Assembly: GCA_003952965.2 (NCBI GenBank)
Contig: CM025851.1
Coordinates: 30,652,664 to 30,716,663 of the forward strand
Source: Morella rubra
Lineage: Eukaryota; Streptophyta; Magnoliopsida; Fagales; Myricaceae
DNA: 64,000 nt
Reading direction: 5' to 3'
Shown: piece after piece, positions 1 through 10,609 of the stretch
Numbering within the stretch: position 1 is the stretch's first letter
How the letters are laid out: the number at the start of each line of letters is the position of its first letter
Translations under genes and position numbers: made by a program
Notes under the pieces: generated by a model
What the model was told of the DNA's origin: nothing
The model's input: only the letters and a program-made list of their open reading frames with translations
The model's database searches: none

Positions 1-472
1 GAGTGGCTGTCATTTTGATGGAGGTGAATTTTGAGTATCGTCCACTCATAGGGTTGCTAAATCTTGGGTTTAGGCTGCTAAATTTGGAGATGGGTTTCAC
101 AAGGGCCATTTCTGCTGCCATTTCTGAAACAAGCTCTGCGAGAGGATTGTTGTGGTGGTGGGGGCGTATTTAGGAAGTGATATACGCTACTTAGGGGTGA
201 GTGAGGGGATAAGATGTGGTTGACAGCGATCGAATCTAATCCAATGATATCTCTCAGAAAATCAAGTACCTGACACGTGGCTTGTGATTACGGGCGTGTC
301 TCGATTACTTCATTGGCTATGATAATGCGGTGAGAAGTGAGAATGCGGTGAGAAGTGAGAACTTGTTGGTCTCCCGTTTGCCTCCGTGAGACTCTGTGTT
401 TTGCAGGGGCAATTCGAGAGTGAGAGAGAGGTGTGGGAAAATATGTTAGGCCAAAGGTCTAAAGGATAGATA
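1..472. other. Anonymous sequence with a short tandem duplication
   Basis: No coding signal is recognised here. A unit of about 18 bases (GCGGTGAGAAGTGAGAA) occurs twice in tandem near 327-362. The rest is unremarkable. Confidence 0.4.
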
Positions 473-618
473 AATGCTTGGCGTTTTTTTTGTGTTCTTT
501 TGAGAAGAATTTAATGGCTCAGGATCTCTGGGTGTGTACACACTTTTAAAATTAATCCTGAGCCGTTAGATTCTTCCCAGACGAATCTAGAAAGAACCCA
601 GGAAGGACGTCAAGCATT
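473..618. mobile_element. Short palindromic MITE
   Basis: The first and last roughly 50 bases form an imperfect inverted repeat. It begins AATGCTTGGCG and ends CGTCAAGCATT, and the arms also share GTTCTTT, GAAGAATTTAA and GGCTCAGGAT. It has no coding capacity. The superfamily is not determined, and the exact ends could be a few bases off because target duplications are unclear. Confidence 0.6.
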
Positions 619-696
619 GTTCTACAGGATATGTCTAAAATATTGGAAGCCCAACCTGCCTGCCTAAAGAAAGAGCACAGCAGCAACCGTTATAAA

Positions 697-891
697 GGTG
701 GTGTTCGGATGTGAAAATTTTAGAGTGTTGGAAATTTTGGGGTATTGGGGTTGATGAAAAAGTGAAGAGAGAGATGATTGGAATTAATTTTTTTTATTTA
801 TTTGGAGTGAAAAGTGATGATTTGATGAGAAGAGAGAGAATTTTGGAGAGTTATTTTATTGGAGTAGAAATGTTGGGTGGTGAACAGCACC
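697..891. mobile_element. MITE, possibly PIF/Harbinger (Tourist-like)
   Basis: The ends are inverted: GGTGGTGTTC at the left and GAACAGCACC at the right, flanked on both sides by AAA. The terminal sequence resembles Tourist-like ends of the GGnnCTGTTTGG type. The short open frame inside (711-917) is purine-rich, low in complexity and not gene-like. Confidence 0.5.
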
Positions 892-918
892 AAAAAGGAA
901 AGGTACACACCTATTGAT

Positions 919-1059
919 TAGGGCTGTGCAAAATACTCGACGCCCGGAACCGATTTGGGCGGGTTTATCTGGATTCAAGTTTTATATAAAGGAAAAGTGA
1001 AATTCAGTTTCGATATCTAAGGCTGAACCGAATCACATACTCGAACCACTTTTTGTGAA
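919..1059. mobile_element. Possible hAT-type MITE fragment
   Basis: The sequence starts TAGGGCTGTGCA, a common type of plant hAT MITE end, and is rich in CCGAACC/GGTTCG-like words. No matching right end was found before the LINE sequence begins, so it would be a truncated copy. Confidence 0.25.
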
Positions 1060-1634
1060 AAGAACTCATTCTCATTAAAAACAACAGAAAGTCTAAAACA
1101 GGACCTAATAAAACAAAGAAAAATAGAAAAACAAATCTAAGGGGGATCCGTTCTCTCATACAACCACAAAAAGCGAGGAGAAATGCTCATGATAGTAGGG
1201 GAGGCCTCTAAGCTCCACCTTAAAGGCGGCCCTACGAGCGAGATGGTGCGCTATAGTGTCTGCACCTCGATTGACAGGATAAGCCGACCATGTCTGCAGA
1301 GAGTTGAAAAGACATCAAGTATCCCACACTATGTTTTTAATTCGCCAAATCAGCACATTGTGGGAATAGAGAGATGGACTTGATCACAAGTGAGGAGTCA
1401 CATTCTAGGATAATTTTTTGCCAACCACGAAGAGAAGCCACATTTGCTCCAAGTCCTGCTGCCACTGCCTCACCTTCCAGAAGCCACTTCAACCTTCTCT
1501 ACCATTGCCTCCAACACAGTACCTTCCCAATCCCTACAAACAACAGCAGCAATTGCAAACTGCTCTCTAATCGCAACATCAATATTAATCTTAATAAATT
1601 GTGTAAGTGGGGGTTTCCAAATAGCTTGCCCATT
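1060..1634 (-). pseudogene. LINE RNase H-like domain and 3' UTR fragment
   Basis: The minus strand reads WKPPLTQFIKINIDVA at about 1634-1570, then a conserved AAVVCRD segment, which are the opening motifs of the plant LINE RNase H domain (RVT_3). Further on it reads IILECDSSLVIKSI and VNRGADTIAHHLARRAA, the end of the same domain. Stops and frame changes separate these parts. The sequence after about 1160 is non-coding and looks like the LINE 3' UTR. Confidence 0.75.
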
Positions 1635-1639
1635 CATTA

Positions 1640-2491
1640 TGATGCAAACCGAGATGATGCTGAGCACACCCGAGACAACCGTGATGATGTTGAGCACACC
1701 CGAGATCCTTTGTCACTTCCTAGTGGCCCAATTACAAGACTTAAAGCCAAACGTTTCAAGGAAGCACTCAATGGACTAATCCAAGAGAGTCGCGTTGGTA
1801 CTACCAAGACCAAGATGGGTGCCAATAATAATCAAGACTTAGTCCATGTCATTCGGGCAAGTGAAGAATAAGGAGTATTTGCACCTCGGGTAACTATCCC
1901 GGGTAATCTGCACCTCGGCCGAAGTACTTGCACCTCGGGCCGGAGTACTTGCACCTCGGCGTCTACACTTGCAGCTCGGGCGTTTACATTTCGGCTGGAA
2001 CAAAGGCGGGATGTATCTGGTGAAGTTCGGATTTTCAGGAGCATTTGAATTTCCTTTTTCAAATACTGGCTTCTCCTTATTCTTAGCCGGATTATTTTAG
2101 GAATGTTTATTTCCTTTCAAAAACTCAGATTTTCAGGAGCATTTGATTTTCTTTCAAATTTGAGTTAGTTTCCTATTCTTTGAGGGATATTCCAAGTATA
2201 TTTATAGGGTCTTTTGGGCGTGAAGAACATAACTTTGAGATTAATATTATTTGAGAAGTCTTGTGATTATCTTTGGTTCTTTGAAGAACTACCCGAACTT
2301 ATCGGGATTTTCCGTGGCGTTCATCTCGACTTATCAAACGGAGTTCCACCACCGTTTGTAGTGTCTTCCTTATACCGAGGTTCTTGTTTGTCATAAACAA
2401 CGGGTCGAGGTTTCCATTCGAATCTGTCCTAGAACGATCTTGGGTTCCCTATTATTGTTGGGTCTCATTATTCTTGACGAGGTTCACATCA
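1640..2491 (+). mobile_element. Solo LTR, probably Ty3/Gypsy, with 5-bp target duplication
   Basis: The element starts TGATGC and ends CACATCA, and is flanked by CATTA on both sides (1635-1639 and 2492-2496). Removing it with one CATTA joins the LINE zinc-binding and RNase H parts in frame (AWRNMLM to NGQAIWKPP on the minus strand). This fixes both borders. Its first 230 bases keep an open frame on the plus strand ending near 1871 with GPITRLKAKRFKEALNGLIQ. I recognise this as the C-terminal tail type of plant Gypsy polyproteins, so the parental ORF seems to have run into its 3' LTR. A TATA-like TATTTATAGGG lies at about 2198-2209. Confidence 0.8.
1879..1990 (+). repeat. Tandem TTGCACCTCGG repeats inside the solo LTR
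   Basis: The word TTGCACCTCGG or a close variant recurs about five times just after the stop codon of the LTR-embedded reading frame, separated by 10-15 bases that often include GGGTAAC or GGAGTACT. The copies are degenerate. Confidence 0.6.
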
Positions 2492-2945
2492 CATTAGCAT
2501 GTTCCTCCAAGCCACCGAGTGTTCCAAGCTAAGCTTATTAATTCTGGAAGATAAAAGCACCACATCAACTTGTCTACCTTCATGGAAAGAAAGATTACGA
2601 GAAAACCATATCCCATCAACCATATTTGCAACAAAAAGTTGACATCTATGCTTATCCACACTTGGAATCCCAAGCTTTAAATTTGGACTAATAATCCATT
2701 CAATCCACTTAGATATAGAAAGATGGGCAAACCTTTGAGGATTCAAGTTCCAAGGGGATTGTCTCCAAATGATTTGAGCAACCCCACATTCCATTAAGAT
2801 GTGCTTGACTGATTCTGGTTCACAGTGACAAAAACAACAAAGGACACCCACAGTCTCCCATCCTCCAATTCGCGTGGCTAAATTCTCTTTAGTGGGGAGA
2901 ATATCCCAAGCAATCTTCCAAAGGAGAAGTTTTAGCCTTTAATGT
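2492..2945 (-). pseudogene. LINE reverse-transcriptase zinc-binding domain fragment
   Basis: On the minus strand the frame reads KLLLWKIAWDILPTKENL, then VGVLCCFCHCEPESVKHILM and later VAQIIW. This matches the zf-RVT domain that follows reverse transcriptase in plant LINEs (C..C......H....C pattern). It is cut at 2945 by the CACTA-1 insertion and continues at 15031. Confidence 0.85.
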
Positions 2946-3620
2946 CACTACAAGAAAAAATACTTTGGGTGATAAATTAAAATACTTTGGGTGACAAAAA
3001 AATTTGTCACCGAAAAAACTAATTTCTTCAGCTAAGGTTTTGGGTGACAACACCGAGTTGTCACCTAAAGCCCGTCAGCCAATGTTTTAGTGACGATTTT
3101 CGTGTTTTGTCACTCGAAACCGTTCGGACGGTTTATAACAATGTTCGAACGGTTTGGTGCCATACTGACGAAATTGAAAATCGTCATGCCTAGTACAGTC
3201 CATCCGTTTGCATGGTTTGTGCGAACGTTCCCCCCATACGTTCACACAGCTCATGCGAACAGTTAGTCCAATGTGACGAAATACATTTTGTCACGAAATA
3301 AAAGTCCGCACTGTTGTATAACAACGTCCAAACGATAATGTAAATATGTTCAGACGCATTTGTGAAGTTGTCCGCACTGTTGTTTCATTATGACAAAATA
3401 TTTTTTGTCAACTTCAAAAACCGTTCGAACGTTTACAAACAAAGTTCGGACGCAATTTTTGCAGAACACGTTGGAACATGTTTTATCACCGTGCGAACGA
3501 TTTCCTAATAAAAACCGTGTGCATGCTAGAAATATCGTTAGGACGGAGTTAGGGTTCGGACTTGTTTTGTAAGCGCGCGCACGTTGCAACGTTCGAACGA
3601 CTTTTGTTAGCATTCAAACC
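2946..3620. repeat. CACTA-1 left terminal inverted repeat and subterminal array
   Basis: The terminal repeat is followed by GGGTGACAAA and TTTTGTCAC words, then by repeated copies in both orientations of a 10-12 base motif such as CCGTTCGGACGG, GTTCGAACGGTT or CGTTCGAACG (3119-3610). Subterminal arrays of this kind bind the TNPA-type protein in En/Spm. Binding here is an inference. Confidence 0.85.
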
Positions 3621-3788
3621 GTTTTCCACATATTTGAATTAATTTAATTAAAATTTTAAAAATAATATAAATAAAAATATATTCAATACTCATAGTATAA
3701 TAAAATATCTACAAATATGTAATCATCATTAAAAGTAAATAAAATGCATAATCAATAAGTACTGACAAAGTAGTGAAAATACATAAAT
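3621..3788. other. AT-rich spacer inside CACTA-1
   Basis: AT-rich sequence between the left subterminal array and the 3' end of the Transposase_24 gene. No feature was seen. Confidence 0.3.
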
Positions 3789-5427
3789 CTATCTAAATTT
3801 TTGTTTGGGTGTCGTACAATATTGCAACTGTCTGATAGGCTCCATCAGCTGCTCACACATCTGCTCCGCCATTAGTTGCATCTTCTGTTCTTGTTGTTCC
3901 ACTAGGTTCCTTTGTTGTTCCTGCATCATCTTCTGATGCTCTTCGTCTTTTTTCCGTTGCTGCTCTGTCATCATCTGCATCAGTTCTTCGTCTTTCTTCC
4001 GTTGCTACTCCTCTATCATCTGTAGATGCTCTCGCATCGTCTGCTCCATATCTGACCGCTTGACTAGAAGCGCTTCATATTCCATCTGTCTAGCCCTCAT
4101 CTCCTCAATCTCTAATCTGGCCTCCTCCAATCTTCGGGACAAATCAACGGATGCTACTGATGAAGATGATCCAACAGACCGTACTGAACGGCCTAAACCT
4201 CGCACATAACCCGCTTTCGTCCCCAACACCTCAGCGAAAATCTCCACTTTGTGTATGACTTTCCCTCTGACTCGTGCTGCAACTGTAATGCCTCCATTTT
4301 TTCCTACAAAATTAAAAAAGAAGATAAAATTAGCATATATGAAACATAAACGCATACGAATGCATTATTAAATCTAACATTACAACTTACAAAATTTTCC
4401 CGTGCATCTTCTGATGTCCACATGTCATCCTTATTAGTATGTGTCTTTTTATACAGCAACGCAGGACTAATCTCATCAGATTCTAGATTTTTCTGTACAT
4501 CAAAAGAAATATAGAACATGCATATTAAAATACCTAAGTCATTTATTTAAATAATAAATAATAAAAATATAAATTTATTACTTACTAACAACGCTCTTAC
4601 GCGTTGGAAAGACCTCGCTCCAGATGTGTGTACAATCTTTAGCTTAGCTCTATTCTCCTTGTTGATTGCACTCCTCCTCTGCATTGTACATTTACAGTTG
4701 TTACCACAATTAATAATAAAATAAAATAAATGTTCAGGACGAATAAAAATGTTTAACCTGAAATTCCTCGCTCGCAAATAAATCACAGACACGAGTCCAT
4801 TCTTCCTTGTTCATATCGGGATACGGTGTTCTAACGCCTCTTCTTTGGAATTGAATACCGAGTAATGGAACATTCTAATGTTCATCATAGACGTCACAGT
4901 TATGATCGTAATCTAGTTGGTGTGGTGGTATGTGTTCACGATATCGGTACGACAATTAAAATTTAATGGGTTCATTACATACGTCGGGGAACTTACTCGT
5001 CTCAAATGGGACATGTTGTCGAACGAGCGCACAATATGACTCGAGAGCATTGAGGACGCCTTGTCATTGCCACCCGTACGTCCATCAGGATATGGACAGT
5101 CAGCTTTCCTCCGGTGCGAGCCTTGAGTAAGGCAATCCCACGCGTACTACCTCAAACGTGTTTAATTTTGGACGTCGCTGCAAACAAAGAATAATAAATT
5201 TAAAATTCAATTAAGCATAGAAATTTAAAAGTCATAATATTTAATCAAGATTGACGGGGTAAGATACTTACATGCACAACTACTTTGGGTGCCTACTGAC
5301 TGGCTGTGGTAGGGGACAGTAATTCGTTCCTATCCCTAAGTGAAGGACCCAACACTGCTAGTCTACCGGGACTACTCTCAGCTCGAACTGATGAATCGCA
5401 CCGAAGGCGTTTCCCTCCCGCTGGCAT
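3789..5427 (-). pseudogene. CACTA-1 Transposase_24 (TNPA-like) gene, broken
   Basis: The second CACTA gene type. A start at 5427 gives MPAGGKRLRCDSSVRAESS, followed by stops and probable introns. The conserved core is at about 4330-4180 and includes AEVLGTKAGYVRGLGRSVR, the G.K.GYVRGLG motif of the plant Transposase_24 (Ptta/En/Spm) family. Downstream is a long charged coiled coil rich in E, Q, K and M (residues such as EEHQKMMQEQQRNLVEQQEQ) that ends in CTTPKQKFR near 3789. A stop near 4005 separates two halves of the coil. In En/Spm this type of protein binds subterminal repeats. It follows the TNP2 gene on the same strand. Confidence 0.7.
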
Positions 5428-5546
5428 GACGTCGTCCTGTGACTAAATAAATCAATAATAGAGAAAAAAAAAAAAAGACAATGAATTATGTTACCCAAAA
5501 TGAATATAAAATAAAAACGCAAAGTAAATGAAATGATAAAGTTACT

Positions 5547-8500
5547 TTAGTCCTCGGAGTCATATTCTTCAGAATCACTACAATCTTCACTGAACGATTC
5601 CAAGGAATCATCGCTTCCTTCTACTTCACGTTGTTGTGGAACACCATCATCGGTTACCGGCACATAAGTGTCGATGTCATTTCTAGTCAATGGGATCATG
5701 TCAAATGAGCTAAAGTCCACAAAAAGCTCAATAGACTCATTCTCCTAGTATGCTTCACGGTTCGACGGTCCTTCTCCATCTTCACTAACTTCCTCCTCAA
5801 TAGGTGGAATATCATACGTGTTTCTAGGGGTAATCTTTTGAACAATCTTCCAGTGACCGCCCAACTTCATATCATCGATATAAAATACTTGATTCCCCTG
5901 AGAAGCTAGCACAAACGGGTCGTCTTTGTACCACTTTCGGATATGTTAATACTAACAAACCGACCACTTTTATCAAGACCTAAGTTTTGAGTACTCAAGT
6001 CAAACCAGTCACATTTGAGTAAATAAACTAAATTCCCCGCAAATAACGCAACGCGTAAATATCCACGACCTGCCGTAAAAATCAACATCTTCCCCATCAT
6101 GGTCCCCGGAACAACCACACCACTATTCTGAGTGTTACGAAACTGTTCACGAAAGACCGTGTGAAACCTAACTCCATTCACTACACACCCAGAATAACAA
6201 AGTGCCCGCTGATCCGGACCAGATGCTAATGCATACAAATCATCCGACACCGAGCCTGATTTTCATTGCACATAGTTTGAATCTAAAATACTAAACATGT
6301 GTTAAGTTTGAATCTAAAAAATAATAATCAATTAAAATTAAACATATAATAGAGATAAAATTAAATAAATACCCGATTTCTAAACCATAACGGAAATCCT
6401 TCTTCGTGCCTCCTATCAACATTTATTGGTGATTGTCTCCTTATCTCTTTCAAGTGCTTGCTATAAAGAGATAAGATATTTTATAATAAATTAAAATATA
6501 ATGAACTGATAAGTGATTAAATGAGAAAATATTCTTATAAGTGCTTACTCTATATGTTGGCTGATTTCTGAACAGTTGTTGAGTACGTACCACTGCGCTT
6601 TTGTAAATTCCTTTCTATTCAAATCTTGACCCTTACAGCTCCCAGCAGTCGAACATTTGAGTAAACACAGAAAAATGACAACTTCGATCATCCATGTCTA
6701 CATAATTCCGGTCTTTTCTATTAAATCTCGTCTCAACCGTACCAAGATACATTGAGCAAAATGTTAGACATTCATTTAAAGATAATTCTCTGCTATGGAG
6801 CCCTCACACCGTGCTCTGTTCTTAACGAAATGCTTCATCTTCCCCATATACCTCTCCATTGGATACATCCACCGAAATTGAACGGACCCCCAAGTTTCAC
6901 CTCCGAGGTAAATGAACTGCTAAATGAACCATAATAGTAAAAAATGATGGAGGGAAAATGCCTTCCAACTTGCAAAGAATCATTCCGATGTCCTTCTCTA
7001 ACTGGTCACAACGTCTAAACATATTGTTCTTGAGCACAAGTCTCTAAAGAATAAGCTCAACTCAGTCAACGTGTACATACTTCGTTTCCTAACAACCCGT
7101 GTATCATTGCCGGTAACAGTCGCTGCAACAAGACGTGTGAGTCGTGACTCTTCATACCCATTATCTTCCCTTCTTTTATATTCACGCACCGGGATATGTT
7201 AGAGGCGTATCCATCCGGAAACTTGACACCCTTCAGCCATTCACAACACTTCTTACGTTCATCCTTTGTTAAAGTAAATAATGCTTGAGGCATCACCTCT
7301 GCTGACCCCGAACCTGCAAATGCAAATCTTTTTAATGCCCATTAATGCCAAGTCCCTCGAGCACTAGCATTGTCCTTCGTCTTACCATCGACGTTCATCA
7401 AAGTTCCCAACACATTGTCACAAATATTCTTCTCTATGTGCATGACGTCCAAATTATGTCGAAGTTTCAAATCTGACCAGTACGGCAACTCAAAGAATAT
7501 GCTGCGCTTCATCCAACTTAACTCATTCTTAGCCCGTTTTCTCTTCTTCTGAGTCTTCCCAAACGAACATAACGGTACCGATTCAAGTTGTTGAAGTATC
7601 TCCTCTCCAGTGACTTCTTCAGGCGCTGCTCTAAACTCTTTTTTCCCATCAAATATGTCGACATCATGCCTCCACCCATGCGTCGCGGGCAAATACCTGG
7701 CGATGTCCCAAAAAACAATGTTTGCCCCCATGTTTCAACCAAAACGACATTGTGTTCGCATTGCAATTAGGCATGCTAACCGTCCTTTCGTACTCCAACC
7801 CGAGAGATTACCATAAGCAAAAATCATTTATTGTCCAAAGCAAAGCAGCATGTAACTTGAATGGACTTGACACGGCGCGTCATACGTCTGCACTCCATTT
7901 TCCCACAATCCTTCAACTCATCTATCAATGGCTGCAAGTAGACGTCGATATCATTCCGGGACTTCTTGGACCCGGAATAAGCAATGACAGCATGAAACTT
8001 GAATCTTCATACATTTCCATGGCGGCAAATTGTATGGAATTAGTACCACTGGCCATATACTATACGATAAGCTCATGTTGCCAAACAGATTGAACCCATC
8101 AGATGCCAAACCCAACCGGACGTTCCGAGATTCCGACCAAACCATTCATATTCTTATCGAGGTCTTCCATACCCCAGAGTCTGCAGGATGCCTCATCACC
8201 CCATCTTCAATCACACGCTTCTCTTGGTGCCACCGCATATCCGTTGCCATTTGCCTTGATAGAAACAATCTCTGCAACCTCGGTTTCAAGGGAAAATGCA
8301 GCAGCACTTTTTTAGGAACCTTTGATTTGTATTTCTGACTGTACTTCCACCTCGATTCCCACACACGGACACTCTTGTAACTCACTGTACTCCTTCCAAA
8401 ACAATACACAGTCATTTAAGCACGCATGTATGTTATCGTAGCTAAAGCCTAAATTCTTTCTTAACTTTTTTGCCTCATAATAAGATTTAGGAAGTGTCTC

Positions 8501-9088
8501 CCCCCCCCCGGCAGCGCATCTTTTATTAAGCCCAACACATCTTCAAACGCCTTTACAGTCAAATTATTCTTGACTTCACATGAAGTAACCTAACAACGAA
8601 AGACAACTTCGAGTACTTCTTACACCTGGGATACAACTCTCGCTCAGCATCTGCCCATAACTTGGTATACTCGAAAAATCTCCAACTCGACTGTTTCAGG
8701 ACCTAGCATATTTTCACCAGCGTTCTCATCAACCCCTGCTCCCTGCCTCAAAATCTTCTAACATGTCTCTCATATCATCATTTATGTTTCCCCCAGAGTC
8801 TTCACTACAAGGTTCAGGTTCTAAAGTCACTACCCGGTTAGAAACTTCTGAAATTGACTCTCCGTGAAATACCCAATGAGTGTAACTCTGGTCAAACCCA
8901 ATTATGAATAAATGATCCTCCATCTCGTCCACACGTTGGAACAACACATTTTTACATCTCTTACATGGACATCTTATCAGTCCCCGACTATCTGCATAAC
9001 TACGGGCAACACTCATAAAATCCCGAACACCATCACTATACTTCGCACTTTTCAGTCTATCAGCCTCATAAATCCAGCTCTTATCCAT
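5547..9088 (-). pseudogene. CACTA-1 TNP2-type transposase gene, broken
   Basis: The start codon at 9088 opens MDKSWIYEADRLKSAKYSDG, the transposase-associated domain with the zinc-ligand pattern RCPCKRCKN. It is followed, in several frames, by segments NVRLGLASDGFNLFGNMS (8145-7951), IVFWDIARYLPATHGWRHDV and NLDVMHIEKNICDNVLGTLM (7731-7342), all typical of the Transposase_21/TNP2 core. A DUF4216-like part lies at 6250-5906 (LYALASGPDQRALCYSGCVV). It ends in an acidic tail (EDCSDSEEYDSED) with a stop at 5547-5549. An AT-rich stretch at about 6275-6372 looks like an intron. Frame changes and stops between segments indicate a pseudogene. The protein would catalyse CACTA excision and insertion in the nucleus. 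Confidence 0.85.
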
Positions 9089-9470
9089 ATTGTTCCTTCA
9101 AAGACGAAAATACAAACAATAATGCAAACAATGATGATGACATTCATACTCAACTCCAATTTCTTCAGGTGATAGGTCTATCCCATTCAAGTTTACAATA
9201 TCACGTACTGCACGTAATTGACCCGACCATTGTGACCGATGCTCTAGAAATTTCGACAGCATTTCTCCTCAGTCCCCAGATACACGCCTACAATATTGAG
9301 CATAAACACCCACCATTTAAGGCAAGTGTATAAGCTCAATGCTGAATGTGTATCCGAAGGACAAAAGGAGATTTCCATCGAAATTTCTAAACACAATAGT
9401 CACAATAGCAGATACAATTACACACATTACGCATATTGTAAACTCAAATTGTCTATAACATGGACAATTC

Positions 9471-9513
9471 AAGAATTACACCGAGTTCGTTATCCGAACT
9501 CCGTGTAATTCTT
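9471..9513. promoter_or_regulatory. Long stem-loop upstream of the CACTA-1 TNP2 gene
   Basis: Bases 9471-9489 pair with 9495-9513: 19 base pairs with one C-C mismatch around a 5-base loop. It lies about 380 bases upstream of the TNP2 start, so it would be in the promoter or leader. The flanks GGACAATTCAAG and AACGGGGGCTAAGG recur around a hairpin of different stem sequence at the same place in CACTA-2. Whether it acts as DNA or RNA is unknown. Confidence 0.7.
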
Positions 9514-9549
9514 AAACGGGGGCTAAGGCTACTAAATGAATGCAAGAAC

Positions 9550-10400
9550 ATACAGCTAAAAACCGTTCGGATGTAATCTAAACCGTCCGCACAATCCATA
9601 AGCGTTCGGACGCTTTTTGCAAAAGCGTCGAACCAAAAAAAAAAGTTCAGACGAACATAATCCGTCCGGACTGTGATTGTCGAACAAGACAGTTCTTCAA
9701 CGCACATACTCCATTTTCACTACAAATTCTTCCAAAATCACCCAAATCACAAACACTTCAATATAAACACATCACAACCAAGCATAAACTCAATTGCTAT
9801 CATTTTAGACCCAAAAATTTCGAAAAACACATGCTTTTATATCCTAAAATCCATGCTTTTCATCCTAAAACAATTCAATTAGAACCCACTAACCTCAAAT
9901 GCAATCCAATATCAAATTCTGAATGAGTTGCTCTTCCACACCCGATTCAATGCGGTTGGACGCTCAAAATCAGCTCTCCTCTTCTCCTCTTGCTCAAATC
10001 TCTCGTTTTCTAAGTGTTTCCCATTTTTCCTCCCCTGTCTGCGATTCTACAACTTTGAAATGATTGAATACCGTTCGGACGAGTAAAATGAAGTTCGGTG
10101 CTTACGTGTATTAGTTTTTGAGGGAATTGTTGCCGCCTAAAATTTCTGAACCGTCCGAACCACTGCAAACAGTCCGAATGCTATCTTTGGTCTCCATTTT
10201 AGTAATCCTCAAACAACAGCGTCTGGTCATAACACAAATTTGGACTCAAATAATAAGTCTGAACGGTATCTTACATTGCACGACGCCATTTGGAAATCCC
10301 CAAACGACAGCGTCTAAATGAAAGGATCGTAAACGAAATTGTCCCGACCATATAATAAACCGTTCGGACTGTTTCAAAGTCGTTCGAATAGTTTTTGACG
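9550..10400. repeat. Internal array of the CACTA-1 subterminal motif upstream of TNP2
   Basis: Variants of CGTTCGGACG and CCGTCCGAAC occur between 9560-9680 and 10070-10390, separated by AT-rich sequence without a gene. They lie upstream of the TNP2 start and downstream of the next gene, so they may be promoter elements answering to the element's own DNA-binding protein. Confidence 0.65.
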
Positions 10401-10609
10401 AACTTTTATTATTTGTTCTAATAACAATTCATATTGTATTAAGTTCTAATAATATTATAACATAACTGAGATAACATAAATATATCAAATATCGTCAAAA
10501 CATAATATAAACAAAATAACATCAAATAAATACAAATCGATGTCCACAAAACATAATAGAAAAGTAAATGTCCTCAAAACAAAATAAAAATAAAAAAACA
10601 TCATAATAA

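Noticed and set aside
711-917. 68-codon frame near the left edge
   Set aside because: It is low-complexity and purine-rich, and spans a MITE with clear inverted ends.
1374-1871. Single 165-codon plus-strand gene
   Set aside because: The frame crosses the LTR border at 1640. Its first half is antisense to LINE RNase H, and only the part after 1640 is meaningful, as the Gypsy tail.
7370-7816. Plus-strand open frames opposite the TNP2 region
   Set aside because: They lie antisense to conserved TNP2 motifs (NLDVMHIEKNICDN and WRHDV), so they are shadows of the real frame.
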